Shown here one piece after another: positions 6,134-13,446 of a DNA stretch of 32,774 nt (its first letter is position 1; every line of letters starts with the position of its first letter). The translations under genes were made by a program, and so were the position numbers. The stretch lies in NCBI GenBank assembly GCA_013298895.1, contig JAAFJM010000025.1, positions 1 through 32,774 on the forward strand, read 5' to 3'. The notes beneath the pieces were generated by a model. It saw only the letters and a program-made list of their open reading frames with translations. It was not told the DNA's origin and ran no database searches. Source of the stretch: Bacteroidota bacterium. GTDB lineage: Bacteria; Bacteroidota; Bacteroidia; UKL13-3.

Positions 6134-6496
6134 CTACTCTTCCCTATTAACTCCTTGAATTGAAAAAGCCGGAATACAAATACTCCAATAATCAGCACTT
6201 TCGGTAAAAGGGTTACTATACCTAATTTTAGCCCCAGCTTTAACTAAAATAGTTTGCCCAGCTTCTATAATCACAGTTTCACCATCTATTTCTATTTGTT
6301 TCTTACCTTTTATCATGATAGTTACTTCATCAAAATTAGGTGTTTGATGAGGCTCGCTCCAACCCGGAGGTGCCACCATATGTGCCACACTAAACTTACT
6401 TTCGGCTGTGCTTGCCAAACCAAAATGTTCTTCTATCAATTTACCATCGGCAGTGGGTATTACAAATGGCTCATTTTGAATTTTATATTTTTTCAT
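6134..6496 (-). CDS. Cupin-domain protein
   Basis: The 120-residue single-domain protein has the cupin pattern: GWSEPHQTPNFDEVTIMIKG (residues 45-64) and a second motif around GQTILVKAG and YSNPF. H50 and E57 would be metal ligands; the second His of the classical HxH pair is Thr (T52), so metal binding may be altered. Cupins of this size are small sugar or amino-acid binding or isomerising proteins and the substrate cannot be read from the sequence. It is divergent from the rhomboid gene with 81 bases between the start codons. Confidence 0.8.
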   Translation of the reverse strand: MKKYKIQNEPFVIPTADGKLIEEHFGLASTAESKFSVAHMVAPPGWSEPHQTPNFDEVTIMIKGKKQIEIDGETVIIEAGQTILVKAGAKIRYSNPFTESADYWSICIPAFSIQGVNREE

Positions 6497-6577
6497 TAAT
6501 TTGTTTAATAATTTCTACCCTATAAAAATAATATTTTAGAATTAATAAGCGTATTCTTGCCAAAAATATATCAAAAA

Positions 6578-7177
6578 ATGACCATTACCTTATTTATCAT
6601 TATTGCTACTTGCTTAATCAGTTTTTTGTGTTTCAATAATGAAGATTCAAAGATGAAGTTAATATTTCATCCTTATACCATTAACAAGGATAAAAGCCAA
6701 TGGATGCGATTTATTAGTGGTGGTTTTATTCATGCCGATTATTTGCATTTAGGTTTTAATATGTATGCGCTATATGGGTTTGGTGAAGTTTTGGAACGTA
6801 GTTTTTTTCCAATGGTTTTTGGTAATTATTACAAATTGGCTTACATACTATTTTATTTAAGTGCCATTGCCTTTTCTGATGTTTATACTTATTTTAAACA
6901 TAAAAATAATTCAAGCTATTATTCGCTTGGCGCATCTGGTGCTGTTTCGGCAGTGGTTTTTGCTTGTATATTATTTGCTCCCAATTTATTAATTATGGGT
7001 ATACCTGGATGGCTTTATGGTTTAATTTACTTGGGTTTTTCGAGCTATGCTTCTAAACGTAATTTGGGAAATATAGCACACGATGCGCATATTTGGGGTT
7101 CAATATATGGTTTATTATTACCATTAATTTTTAAACCAACTTTGTATTTTGACTTTATTAATAGTATTCTACACTAG
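6578..7177 (+). CDS. Rhomboid-family intramembrane serine protease
   Basis: The 199-residue protein has about six membrane helices. Rhomboid signatures are all present: HLGFNMYAL (H57, N61) in the second helix, GASGAVSA with the nucleophile S120, and AHDAHIWGSIYG with the catalytic H171. It would cleave membrane-anchored substrates within the bilayer. The ATG at 6578 is chosen; a TTG seven codons upstream would add only MPKIYQK and lies inside a TATTCTTG promoter-like element (6552-6559). The stop codon overlaps the convergent stop of the next gene. Confidence 0.9.
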   Translation: MTITLFIIIATCLISFLCFNNEDSKMKLIFHPYTINKDKSQWMRFISGGFIHADYLHLGFNMYALYGFGEVLERSFFPMVFGNYYKLAYILFYLSAIAFSDVYTYFKHKNNSSYYSLGASGAVSAVVFACILFAPNLLIMGIPGWLYGLIYLGFSSYASKRNLGNIAHDAHIWGSIYGLLLPLIFKPTLYFDFINSILH

Positions 7178-7770
7178 AATACAAAACCTATCCTAATATC
7201 TAATGGATTTGAATAAAAGCTAGTCTTTGAGTTATATAATAAGTCATATAAAACTACGATGTAAACACCTGTCCCTCCTGGCATATAACCTCCACCAACA
7301 AAGGCACTATTACTGAACTTTGATACGTCTAAGCCTGATAATTCATCATAAATTTTATAACTTAAGCCCAAATATTCAACATGAGCAAATATGTTGTCAT
7401 TAATTAAGTATCTGCCAAAAACACCTGGCCCAAATGCATTTACTGATTGTGTAAAGTTTTTTCCAGAAGTGAATTGATAAGTGCGTGAACTATAAATATA
7501 TAATGGACATAAACCAGTTTGAAATTTATCGGTTATTTTATAACCAACAATAGGTTGAATCATAAAAAAGGAAGACACATTACCTAAACTTCCACCAATA
7601 TTTCCACCATAAATCATTCTATCTTTCCAGCTATCATTGCTTCCATAGGTTTCGTTTGCCTGCTTTTGTTCCTCCACTTTTTGCTTATCTAACTCAGGTG
7701 TTTTACGTTGCGCAAAGGCCGTATTTATCAAAAATGCTGCGGATAAAATCGTTAAAACTATTCTATTCAT
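7174..7770 (-). CDS. Outer-membrane beta-barrel protein, unknown function
   Basis: A 198-residue protein with a signal peptide (cleavage expected after INTAFA). It has a short charged stretch (residues 21-50) and then alternating strands ending in the aromatic C-terminus IRIGFVF, typical of small outer-membrane barrels of the OmpW/porin-like type. The barrel probably has eight strands. It is preceded by a good promoter at 7794-7825. Ligand and role cannot be read from the sequence. Its stop codon and that of the rhomboid gene share the palindrome CTAG at 7174-7177. Confidence 0.72.
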   Translation of the reverse strand: MNRIVLTILSAAFLINTAFAQRKTPELDKQKVEEQKQANETYGSNDSWKDRMIYGGNIGGSLGNVSSFFMIQPIVGYKITDKFQTGLCPLYIYSSRTYQFTSGKNFTQSVNAFGPGVFGRYLINDNIFAHVEYLGLSYKIYDELSGLDVSKFSNSAFVGGGYMPGGTGVYIVVLYDLLYNSKTSFYSNPLDIRIGFVF

Positions 7771-7793
7771 AATATGATGTTAATTAATTGGCT

Positions 7794-7825
7794 CAAATTT
7801 ATCACGTTTATTTTGGTTATTTCAA
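7794..7825 (-). promoter_or_regulatory. Promoter for the outer-membrane protein gene
   Basis: On the minus strand TTG (7823-7825) is followed after 21 bases by TAAATTTG (7794-7801), an exact match to TAnnTTTG. The start codon lies 23 bases further on. Element identity and spacing both fit the Bacteroidota primary-sigma consensus. Confidence 0.55.
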
Positions 7826-7839
7826 TCCTTAATTCTTAA

Positions 7840-7868
7840 TTTGACAACTATCAAACTAATTAAGTTGC
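7840..7868 (+). promoter_or_regulatory. Candidate promoter for serC
   Basis: TTTG (7840-7843) is followed after 17 bases by TAAGTTGC (7861-7868), two mismatches from TAnnTTTG. The serC ATG at 7872 is three bases later, so the transcript would be almost leaderless. It is divergent from the promoter at 7794-7825. Confidence 0.35.
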
Positions 7869-7871
7869 ATT

Positions 7872-8942
7872 ATGACAAAAGTACACAATTTTTCAGCAGG
7901 TCCCGCTATTTTACCTCAATCGGCTATAGATGCAAGTATTGAAGCCTTAAAAAACTTTTCAGGAACAGGTTTATCGCTAATTGAAGTAAGCCATAGAAGT
8001 AAAGAATATGAAGCTGTTGTAGAAGAAGCTTGCCAATTAGTAAGAGATATATTAAATTTAAGCGATGAGTATGCTGTTTTGTTTTTACAAGGTGGTGCTT
8101 CTACTCAATTTGATATGATTCCAATGAATTTATTAGACGAAGGCGAAACAGCGGCTTATGTAAATACGGGTGTTTGGGCTAGTAGAGCTATTAAAGAAGC
8201 AAAAATGTTTGGAAACGTAAATGTTTTGGCAAGTAGCGAGGATAAAAACTTTAATTACATTCCTAAAAACTATACCATTCCAAGCGATGTAAAATATTTC
8301 CATTGCACCAGCAATAACACTATTTATGGTACCGAAATGTTTGATTTTCCCAAAACAGAGGTTCCATTAATTTGTGATATGAGTTCTGATATTTTTAGTC
8401 GCCCTTTTGATGCCAATCAATTTGATTTGATATACGCTGGTGCTCAAAAAAATATGGGTCCTGCAGGAACAACCTTGGTAATTATAAAAAAGAGTTTAAT
8501 AGGCACTGCCAAACGCAAAGTACCTACCATGCTTGATTATAAACCACATTTAGATAACGGAAGTATGTATAATACACCAAGTGTATTTGCCATTTTTGTT
8601 TGTATGCATACTTTACGTTGGATTAAAGAAATGGGTTTAGAGGCTATGGAAGTTAGAAACAAGGCCAAAGCGGATTTATTATATGCCGAAATCGACAGAA
8701 ATCCATTATTTGAAGGCACTGTAGTTAAGGAAGATAGAAGCCGCATGAATATAAACTTTGTTACAACTAATAAAGAACATGAGGCTGAGTTTTTAAAATT
8801 CTGCGAAAGTAAAAACTTAAGCGGCTTAAAAGGACATCGCTCAGTTGGCGGTTTACGTGCTAGTTTATACAATGCATTACCAATTGAAAGTGTAGAAGTT
8901 TTGGTTAATACCATGAAAGAGTTTGAATCAAGCAAAATGTAA
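7872..8942 (+). CDS. serC: Phosphoserine aminotransferase
   Basis: SerC converts 3-phosphohydroxypyruvate and glutamate to phosphoserine and 2-oxoglutarate, the second step of serine synthesis, and serves pyridoxal phosphate synthesis in some bacteria. The 356-residue protein is full length for the family. It starts with HNFSAGPAILP, has the phosphate-binding LFLQGGAS loop and TSNNTIYGTE, and holds the PLP lysine K193 in AGAQKNMGPAG. The end HRSVGGLRASLYNA matches the conserved substrate arginine region. It is followed 86 bases later by the dehydrogenase that makes its substrate, so the two form a biosynthetic pair. No serB is present in the window. Confidence 0.97.
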   Translation: MTKVHNFSAGPAILPQSAIDASIEALKNFSGTGLSLIEVSHRSKEYEAVVEEACQLVRDILNLSDEYAVLFLQGGASTQFDMIPMNLLDEGETAAYVNTGVWASRAIKEAKMFGNVNVLASSEDKNFNYIPKNYTIPSDVKYFHCTSNNTIYGTEMFDFPKTEVPLICDMSSDIFSRPFDANQFDLIYAGAQKNMGPAGTTLVIIKKSLIGTAKRKVPTMLDYKPHLDNGSMYNTPSVFAIFVCMHTLRWIKEMGLEAMEVRNKAKADLLYAEIDRNPLFEGTVVKEDRSRMNINFVTTNKEHEAEFLKFCESKNLSGLKGHRSVGGLRASLYNALPIESVEVLVNTMKEFESSKM

Positions 8943-8945
8943 TTT

Positions 8946-9016
8946 TGAATGTTGAATTATGAATGTTGAATTAATTTAACTGAATTTTTCAATCTTTCAA
9001 TTTTTCAATCTTTTAA
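8946..9016. repeat. Two short tandem repeats between serC and serA
   Basis: TGAATGTTGAATTA occurs twice without a gap (8946-8959, 8960-8973). TTTTTCAATCTTT(C/T)AA then occurs twice (8985-9000, 9001-9016). The two sets are built of complementary words (TTGAA versus TTCAA), so the RNA could fold back on itself. No gene is present. Confidence 0.8.
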
Positions 9017-9028
9017 TTAAAAATAAAA

Positions 9029-9997
9029 ATGACAAAAATATTAGCAAACGATGGCATTGATGCCAATGGAAAAAAGATACTTGAGGATGCTGGTTTTACA
9101 GTAATTACTGAAAAAATTGCTCAAGAAAATTTATTAACCGAGTTAAATAATTTTGATGCTATTTTGGTACGTAGTGCTACTAAAGTGCGCAAAGAATTAA
9201 TCGATGCTTGCCCTAATTTAAAGTTAGTAGGTCGTGGTGGTGTAGGTATGGATAATATTGATGTAGAATATGCTAAAAATAAAGGCATTAAGGTAATCAA
9301 TACACCTGCTTCTTCATCAGTTAGTGTGGCTGAATTGGTATTTGCACACATTTTTTCTGCAGCACGTTTAATTCAAGTTACTAATCGAGTAATGCCCACA
9401 GAAGGAAATACCAAATTTAACGATTTGAAAAAAGTAGCATCTAACGGTATAGAATTACAAGGTAAAACCATGGGTATTTTTGGTTTTGGTCGTATTGGAC
9501 AGGAAGTAGCAAAAATGGCTATCGGCCTAGGAATGCATGTTTTAGCTTTCGATCCTTATGTAGATAAAGTTGATTTAAGTTTAAACTTACCTGCTTTGGG
9601 TCAAAACAACTCACGCATTAAAGTTACCATTAACACAGTAAGCGATGAAAGCGTGTTAACTCATGCTGATTTTATTACTTTCCACTTACCTTTTAACGAA
9701 GGTGACAAACCCATCGTAAATGCAGCTAAAATGGCTAAAATGAAACGTGGTGTTGGATTAGTAAATTGTTCGCGTGGTGGTGTTATTAGCGAAAGCGATT
9801 TATTAGCAGCATTAAACTCAGGCCAAGTTGGATTTGCAGGTTTAGATGTTTTTGAAAAAGAACCCCCTGTTAATATGGATATTTTAAAACATGATAATGT
9901 GAGTTTAAGTCCACATATTGGAGGAAGCACAAAAGAAGCTCAAAACCGTATTGGTATTGAGTTAGCCGAAAAGGTAATTGAGTTTTTTAAGAACTAA
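9029..9997 (+). CDS. serA: D-3-phosphoglycerate dehydrogenase, short form
   Basis: The enzyme oxidises 3-phosphoglycerate to 3-phosphohydroxypyruvate with NAD, the first step of serine synthesis. The 322-residue protein has the split catalytic domain and a Rossmann domain with GFGRIG (152-157). The catalytic set is R249 in NCSRGG, a Glu in DVFEKEP (E278) and H296 in SPHIGGST. It lacks the C-terminal ACT domain that gives serine feedback in the 410-residue E. coli enzyme, so allosteric control by serine is probably missing. Another D-2-hydroxyacid dehydrogenase activity is possible, but pairing with serC makes SerA likely. A strong terminator follows. Confidence 0.92.
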   Translation: MTKILANDGIDANGKKILEDAGFTVITEKIAQENLLTELNNFDAILVRSATKVRKELIDACPNLKLVGRGGVGMDNIDVEYAKNKGIKVINTPASSSVSVAELVFAHIFSAARLIQVTNRVMPTEGNTKFNDLKKVASNGIELQGKTMGIFGFGRIGQEVAKMAIGLGMHVLAFDPYVDKVDLSLNLPALGQNNSRIKVTINTVSDESVLTHADFITFHLPFNEGDKPIVNAAKMAKMKRGVGLVNCSRGGVISESDLLAALNSGQVGFAGLDVFEKEPPVNMDILKHDNVSLSPHIGGSTKEAQNRIGIELAEKVIEFFKN

Positions 9998-10010
9998 GTA
10001 AATAAAAATA

Positions 10011-10043
10011 AAAAGCCGTTTTAGTATACCTAAAACGGCTTTT
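10011..10043. terminator. Bidirectional terminator between serA and the photolyase gene
   Basis: AAAAGCCGTTTTAG (10011-10024) pairs perfectly with CTAAAACGGCTTTT (10030-10043) around a TATAC loop. Runs of A before and T after let it work in both directions, ending serA on the plus strand and the photolyase operon on the minus strand. Confidence 0.9.
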
Positions 10044-10044
10044 T

Positions 10045-11355
10045 TTATTCCTTAGCTAGTCCGGCTTTATACACTTCAAGGCAGCGCTTGCGAGCAAATT
10101 CATGGTTTACTATAGGTTTGGTGTAGGTTGAAAACAAAACCTCAGGAACCCATTTTTTAATGTATTCGCCTTTTTTATCAAATTTTTCAGTTTGTAAGGT
10201 AGGGTTAAATACTCTAAAATATGGAGCAGCATCAGTTCCTGAACCTGCAGCCCATTGCCAACCTCCATTATTGGCACTTAAATCAAAATCTAATAATTTT
10301 TGAGCAAAATAAGCCTCGCCCCAACGCCAATCTATTAACAAATGTTTGGTCAAAAAACTAGCCACAATCATACGCACACGGTTATGCATAAACCCTGTTG
10401 CATTCAACTCGCGCATACCTGCATCTACAATTGGGTAGCCCGTTTTACCATTGCACCAGTTTTTAAAATCTTGCTCATTGTTCACCCATTTTATCCTGTC
10501 ATATTCGGGTCTAAATGCCCCTTTAACCACATGCGGAAAATGATATAAAATCATCATATAAAAGTCACGCCAAATTAACTCGTTTAAAAATGTTTCGCTT
10601 ATATCTTTACATTTTCGTGCCTTTTCGCGTATGCTAATGGTTCCAAATCTGAAGTGAACACCTAACCTGCTTGTGCCTATTATTGCTGGAAAATTTCTAT
10701 TATCAGCGTAGTTTTTTATAATGGCTAAAGTGGTTTGTTTTGATGGAAATTCAAAATCACATTTAGTAAAACCCATTTGCTCCAAACTGATTAAAGTTTG
10801 TGGGTTTGGTATTTTATAAAAATTTTGGAAATACTTTTCGTTGGGGTAAGCTTTTAAGTAATAATCATTCAGTTTGGCTTTCCATTTTTTAGAGTAAGGC
10901 GTAAAAACGGTATAAGGTTTTCCATCATCTTTAGTAACTTCATCTTTCTCAAAAATACATTGGTCTTTAAAAGTTAAAAATTCAATGCCTTTTGATGCTA
11001 AAAGTTTTTGTACTTGCCCATCACGCTCGTTGGCATAAGGCTCATAATCGTGGTTAGTAAATACCTTTTTTACCTGATATTGATTATCAATATTTTGCCA
11101 AATAGCCATTGGGTCGCCATATTCTACCTGAATATCTGTTCCTAATTGGTTGTATTCAGATTTTAATTCAGCTATTTGTTCATGTATAAATGTTACCCTT
11201 TTATCTTCATTATCTTCCAGTTTATCTAAAATATTTTTATCAAAAATAAACAAAGGCAATACAGGTAAACCACTTTTTAAAGCATGGTATAAGCCAGCAT
11301 TATCAGTATTCCTTATATCTCTGCGGTGCCAAAAAATGGCAATTTCTGTACTCAT
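10045..11355 (-). CDS. phrB: Deoxyribodipyrimidine photolyase
   Basis: The enzyme repairs UV-induced pyrimidine dimers using blue light. The 436-residue protein has the N-terminal antenna domain starting IAIFWHRRDIRNTDN and the C-terminal FAD domain. FAD/DNA-binding signatures include TSRLGVHFRFGTIS (228-241), LIWRDFY (260-266), HNRVRM (324-329) and WQWAAGSGTDAAPYFR (366-381). These match class I photolyases rather than the DASH type, and the Trp-rich W-x-W segment in the last motif is that of the electron-transfer region. The start codon is one base after the stop of the SDR gene on the same strand, so both are co-transcribed. Context with a CarH-like photoreceptor suggests light induction. 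Confidence 0.94.
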   Translation of the reverse strand: MSTEIAIFWHRRDIRNTDNAGLYHALKSGLPVLPLFIFDKNILDKLEDNEDKRVTFIHEQIAELKSEYNQLGTDIQVEYGDPMAIWQNIDNQYQVKKVFTNHDYEPYANERDGQVQKLLASKGIEFLTFKDQCIFEKDEVTKDDGKPYTVFTPYSKKWKAKLNDYYLKAYPNEKYFQNFYKIPNPQTLISLEQMGFTKCDFEFPSKQTTLAIIKNYADNRNFPAIIGTSRLGVHFRFGTISIREKARKCKDISETFLNELIWRDFYMMILYHFPHVVKGAFRPEYDRIKWVNNEQDFKNWCNGKTGYPIVDAGMRELNATGFMHNRVRMIVASFLTKHLLIDWRWGEAYFAQKLLDFDLSANNGGWQWAAGSGTDAAPYFRVFNPTLQTEKFDKKGEYIKKWVPEVLFSTYTKPIVNHEFARKRCLEVYKAGLAKE

Positions 11356-11356
11356 T

Positions 11357-12268
11357 TTAGTAAATTACTTTTTTGTAAATATTATTCAAAGCTTCATTCA
11401 CAGTTTCAAATTCAAATTTAAAACCAGCATTTATGGTTTTTTGAGCCGAAATATTTTGACTCATCAATATAACAGCGGCCATTTCGCCAAAAATTAATTT
11501 TAAAGCAAAAGCCGGAACATTGGGCATAAAAAATGGTCGATGTAATGCTTTGGCTATTTGTTTAGTTATTTCATAATTGGTAACTGGATTTGGAGCTACT
11601 GCATTGTAAACACCATTTAAATTTTCTTTTTTAGCAGCAAACAAAAATAAGTCAGCTAAATCGTTAATATGAATCCAACTGGTTATCATTTTACCATTGC
11701 CTAAAGCGCTAGCAAAACCCCATTTGGCAGGTGCTGCCACTTTTTGTAAATAACCTCCATCAGCACTTAAAACTATACCTATTCTTAATTTTACTACTCG
11801 TATCCCAATATTTTCAAATTGATTTACTGCATTTTCCCAATCCTTGGTTAAAGTGGCTAAAAAATCTGTTCCTTGTTCACTTTCTTCGTTTAGTAAAAGG
11901 TCGTCTTGATTTTTATAAATTCCAATGGCAGAGGCTGCCACTATTACTTTGGGTTTATTAGTTAAATTTTTAACTGAATCAAAAAGCAGTTGCGTTGATT
12001 TTAATCTGCTATCAATTAGTTCTTTTTTACGTGTTTCTGTCCAATTTTTTTCAGCAACACCTGCTCCCGCAAGGTGAATTATGGCATCTACATTGGTAAA
12101 ACAGTTGGTATCAATTTCGTTTTTATCAATATTCCAGCTAAAACAGCTAACATTTTTTTGTTCTTTTTTTGAACTAGTAAGCCAATTAACTTGCTCATTT
12201 TGAGTTAAAATTTTACTAGTTATAACTTTTCCTACCAGTCCACTTCCCCCTGAAATTAAGTATTTCAT
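11357..12268 (-). CDS. TIGR01777-family SDR/epimerase-like protein
   Basis: The 303-residue protein is an extended short-chain dehydrogenase with ISGGSGLVG (residues 5-13) for NAD(P), followed by the family signature IIHLAGAGVAEKNWTETRK and DSRLKST. A C-terminal DUF1731-like part has ALHRPFFMPNVPAFALK and GEMAAVILMSQ. The reaction is not established for this family. The ATG at 12268 is chosen because MKYLISGG is the normal beginning; an upstream ATG at 12304 would add twelve unrelated residues and overlap the promoter region. In many bacteria these genes sit with photolyases and CarH/LitR regulators, exactly as here. Confidence 0.88.
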   Translation of the reverse strand: MKYLISGGSGLVGKVITSKILTQNEQVNWLTSSKKEQKNVSCFSWNIDKNEIDTNCFTNVDAIIHLAGAGVAEKNWTETRKKELIDSRLKSTQLLFDSVKNLTNKPKVIVAASAIGIYKNQDDLLLNEESEQGTDFLATLTKDWENAVNQFENIGIRVVKLRIGIVLSADGGYLQKVAAPAKWGFASALGNGKMITSWIHINDLADLFLFAAKKENLNGVYNAVAPNPVTNYEITKQIAKALHRPFFMPNVPAFALKLIFGEMAAVILMSQNISAQKTINAGFKFEFETVNEALNNIYKKVIY

Positions 12269-12276
12269 ACATTTTT

Positions 12277-12301
12277 TGTTTAATATCGAAACATATTGCA
12301 G
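12277..12301 (-). promoter_or_regulatory. Candidate operator overlapping the SDR-photolyase promoter
   Basis: Read on the minus strand, TGTTTCGATATTAAACA (12277-12293) is an inverted repeat TGTTT/AAACA with a seven-base centre. It overlaps TATGTTTC, one mismatch from TAnnTTTG, which lies about 20 bases before the SDR start. A MerR dimer bound here would block RNA polymerase, as CarH does in the dark. A second TGTTTAA lies at about 12308-12314. This is sequence pattern only. Confidence 0.35.
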
Positions 12302-12346
12302 CAATTAATGTTTAAAAAATAATAAAAATAAAACACAACATAAAAA

Positions 12347-13252
12347 TTGGCCAATTTTTCAATCAAAGATATCGAATCCTTAACTGGCATTAAAGGCCAC
12401 ACATTGCGCATTTGGGAGCAGCGATATGGAATTATTAAACCAAAACGTACAGAAACCAATATACGTTATTATGATGATGACGATTTAAAATTATTATTGA
12501 GCATCAGTATTTTAAATGAACATAATTTTAAAATTTCGGAAATAGCTAAAATGACAGAAGCCGAAATTTCGGAAGCTGTTTTAAAACTAACTACTGCTAC
12601 AGGTGAATTTGCCAATCAAATCAAAAATCTAATTTCATCCATGATGATGTTTGATGAAGTGGATTTCCATGCTAAGTTAAATATTTATATAGCCGAATAT
12701 GGTTTAGAAGAAACTTATATTAAAATACTTTTACCATTTTTAGTAGAGGTAGGAATACTTTGGCAAATAGGCTCCATTCAACCATCGCACGAGCATTTTG
12801 TTACCAATATTATCAAACAAAAACTATTTGCTTCAATCGACAGCCAAATTGGAAACAAAGGAGAATGCAAAAAGAAGTTTTTGCTGTTTTTACCTGAAAC
12901 AGAAACACACTCATTAAGTCTATTATTTGCAAATTACGTTATTCGTTCAAGGGGTCACGATGTTATTTTCTTAGGTCAAGAAGTTCCCTTAGAAGATTTA
13001 AAAAATGCTTTTAAAAATGAGGCTCCTGATTATATTTATACTACAGCTACCATCGCTCATTTAAAAATTTCAATGCAAGATATGCTTGATTTTTTAAGCA
13101 GTAATTGGCCTCACTCACAAATATTGGTTTCTGGCTATCAATTTTTAATGGCCGATTTAATAATACCCCAAAACGTACATTTATTAAAGAAAGCCGAAGA
13201 TTTTATAGAATTTATCAATGGCATTTCAGTAGAATATGTAAGGAATAGTTAG
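12347..13252 (+). CDS. CarH/LitR-like MerR regulator with B12-binding photosensory domain
   Basis: The 301-residue protein has a MerR HTH (2-70: FSIKDIESLTGIKGHTLRIW, EQRYGI), a four-helix B12-cap domain (about 90-165) and a Rossmann B12 domain (about 176-295). The CarH light-sensing pattern W-X9-EH is exact: W139, E149, H150. The lower axial ligand candidate is H188 in PETETHSLS; the following Gly of the usual DxHxxG is Ser. Known CarH binds adenosylcobalamin, represses in the dark as a tetramer and falls apart in light. The start is TTG: TAA at 12341-12343 in the same frame rules out anything earlier, and the HTH needs the first residues. It is divergent from the SDR-photolyase operon, its probable target. 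Confidence 0.87.
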   Translation: MANFSIKDIESLTGIKGHTLRIWEQRYGIIKPKRTETNIRYYDDDDLKLLLSISILNEHNFKISEIAKMTEAEISEAVLKLTTATGEFANQIKNLISSMMMFDEVDFHAKLNIYIAEYGLEETYIKILLPFLVEVGILWQIGSIQPSHEHFVTNIIKQKLFASIDSQIGNKGECKKKFLLFLPETETHSLSLLFANYVIRSRGHDVIFLGQEVPLEDLKNAFKNEAPDYIYTTATIAHLKISMQDMLDFLSSNWPHSQILVSGYQFLMADLIIPQNVHLLKKAEDFIEFINGISVEYVRNS

Positions 13253-13269
13253 CAATTTTTGATTTAAGG

Positions 13270-13440
13270 ATTGTTAGATGGTTGAATTGTTATATTGTTA
13301 TATTGTTGTATTGTTAGATGGTTAAATTGTCTAACCTAATTAACCGGCAACTCACCAATGCGTAACTCGTAAACTAATCAACCATCAACTCGAAACTCGC
13401 AACAAATAAAACTTGAACTCGCAACCTTCAAACCTTTAAC
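13270..13440. repeat. Degenerate word repeats in a convergent intergenic region
   Basis: ATTGTTAGATGGTTxAATTGT is present twice (13270-13290, 13310-13330). Between them TTGTTATA-like octamers run in tandem (13287-13318). The right half is made of AACTCGxAA and CAACTC words (about 13350-13440). No gene is present between the regulator end at 13252 and the convergent gene end at 13447, and no clear terminator is seen. Confidence 0.7.
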
Positions 13441-13446
13441 CCGCAA

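Noticed and set aside
10342-10548. A 68-codon frame on the plus strand inside the photolyase gene.
   Set aside because: It is antisense to a well-supported enzyme and has no family pattern.
12269-12304. Extension of the SDR gene to an ATG at 12304.
   Set aside because: The typical start MKYLISGG is internal, and the extension would cover the candidate promoter.
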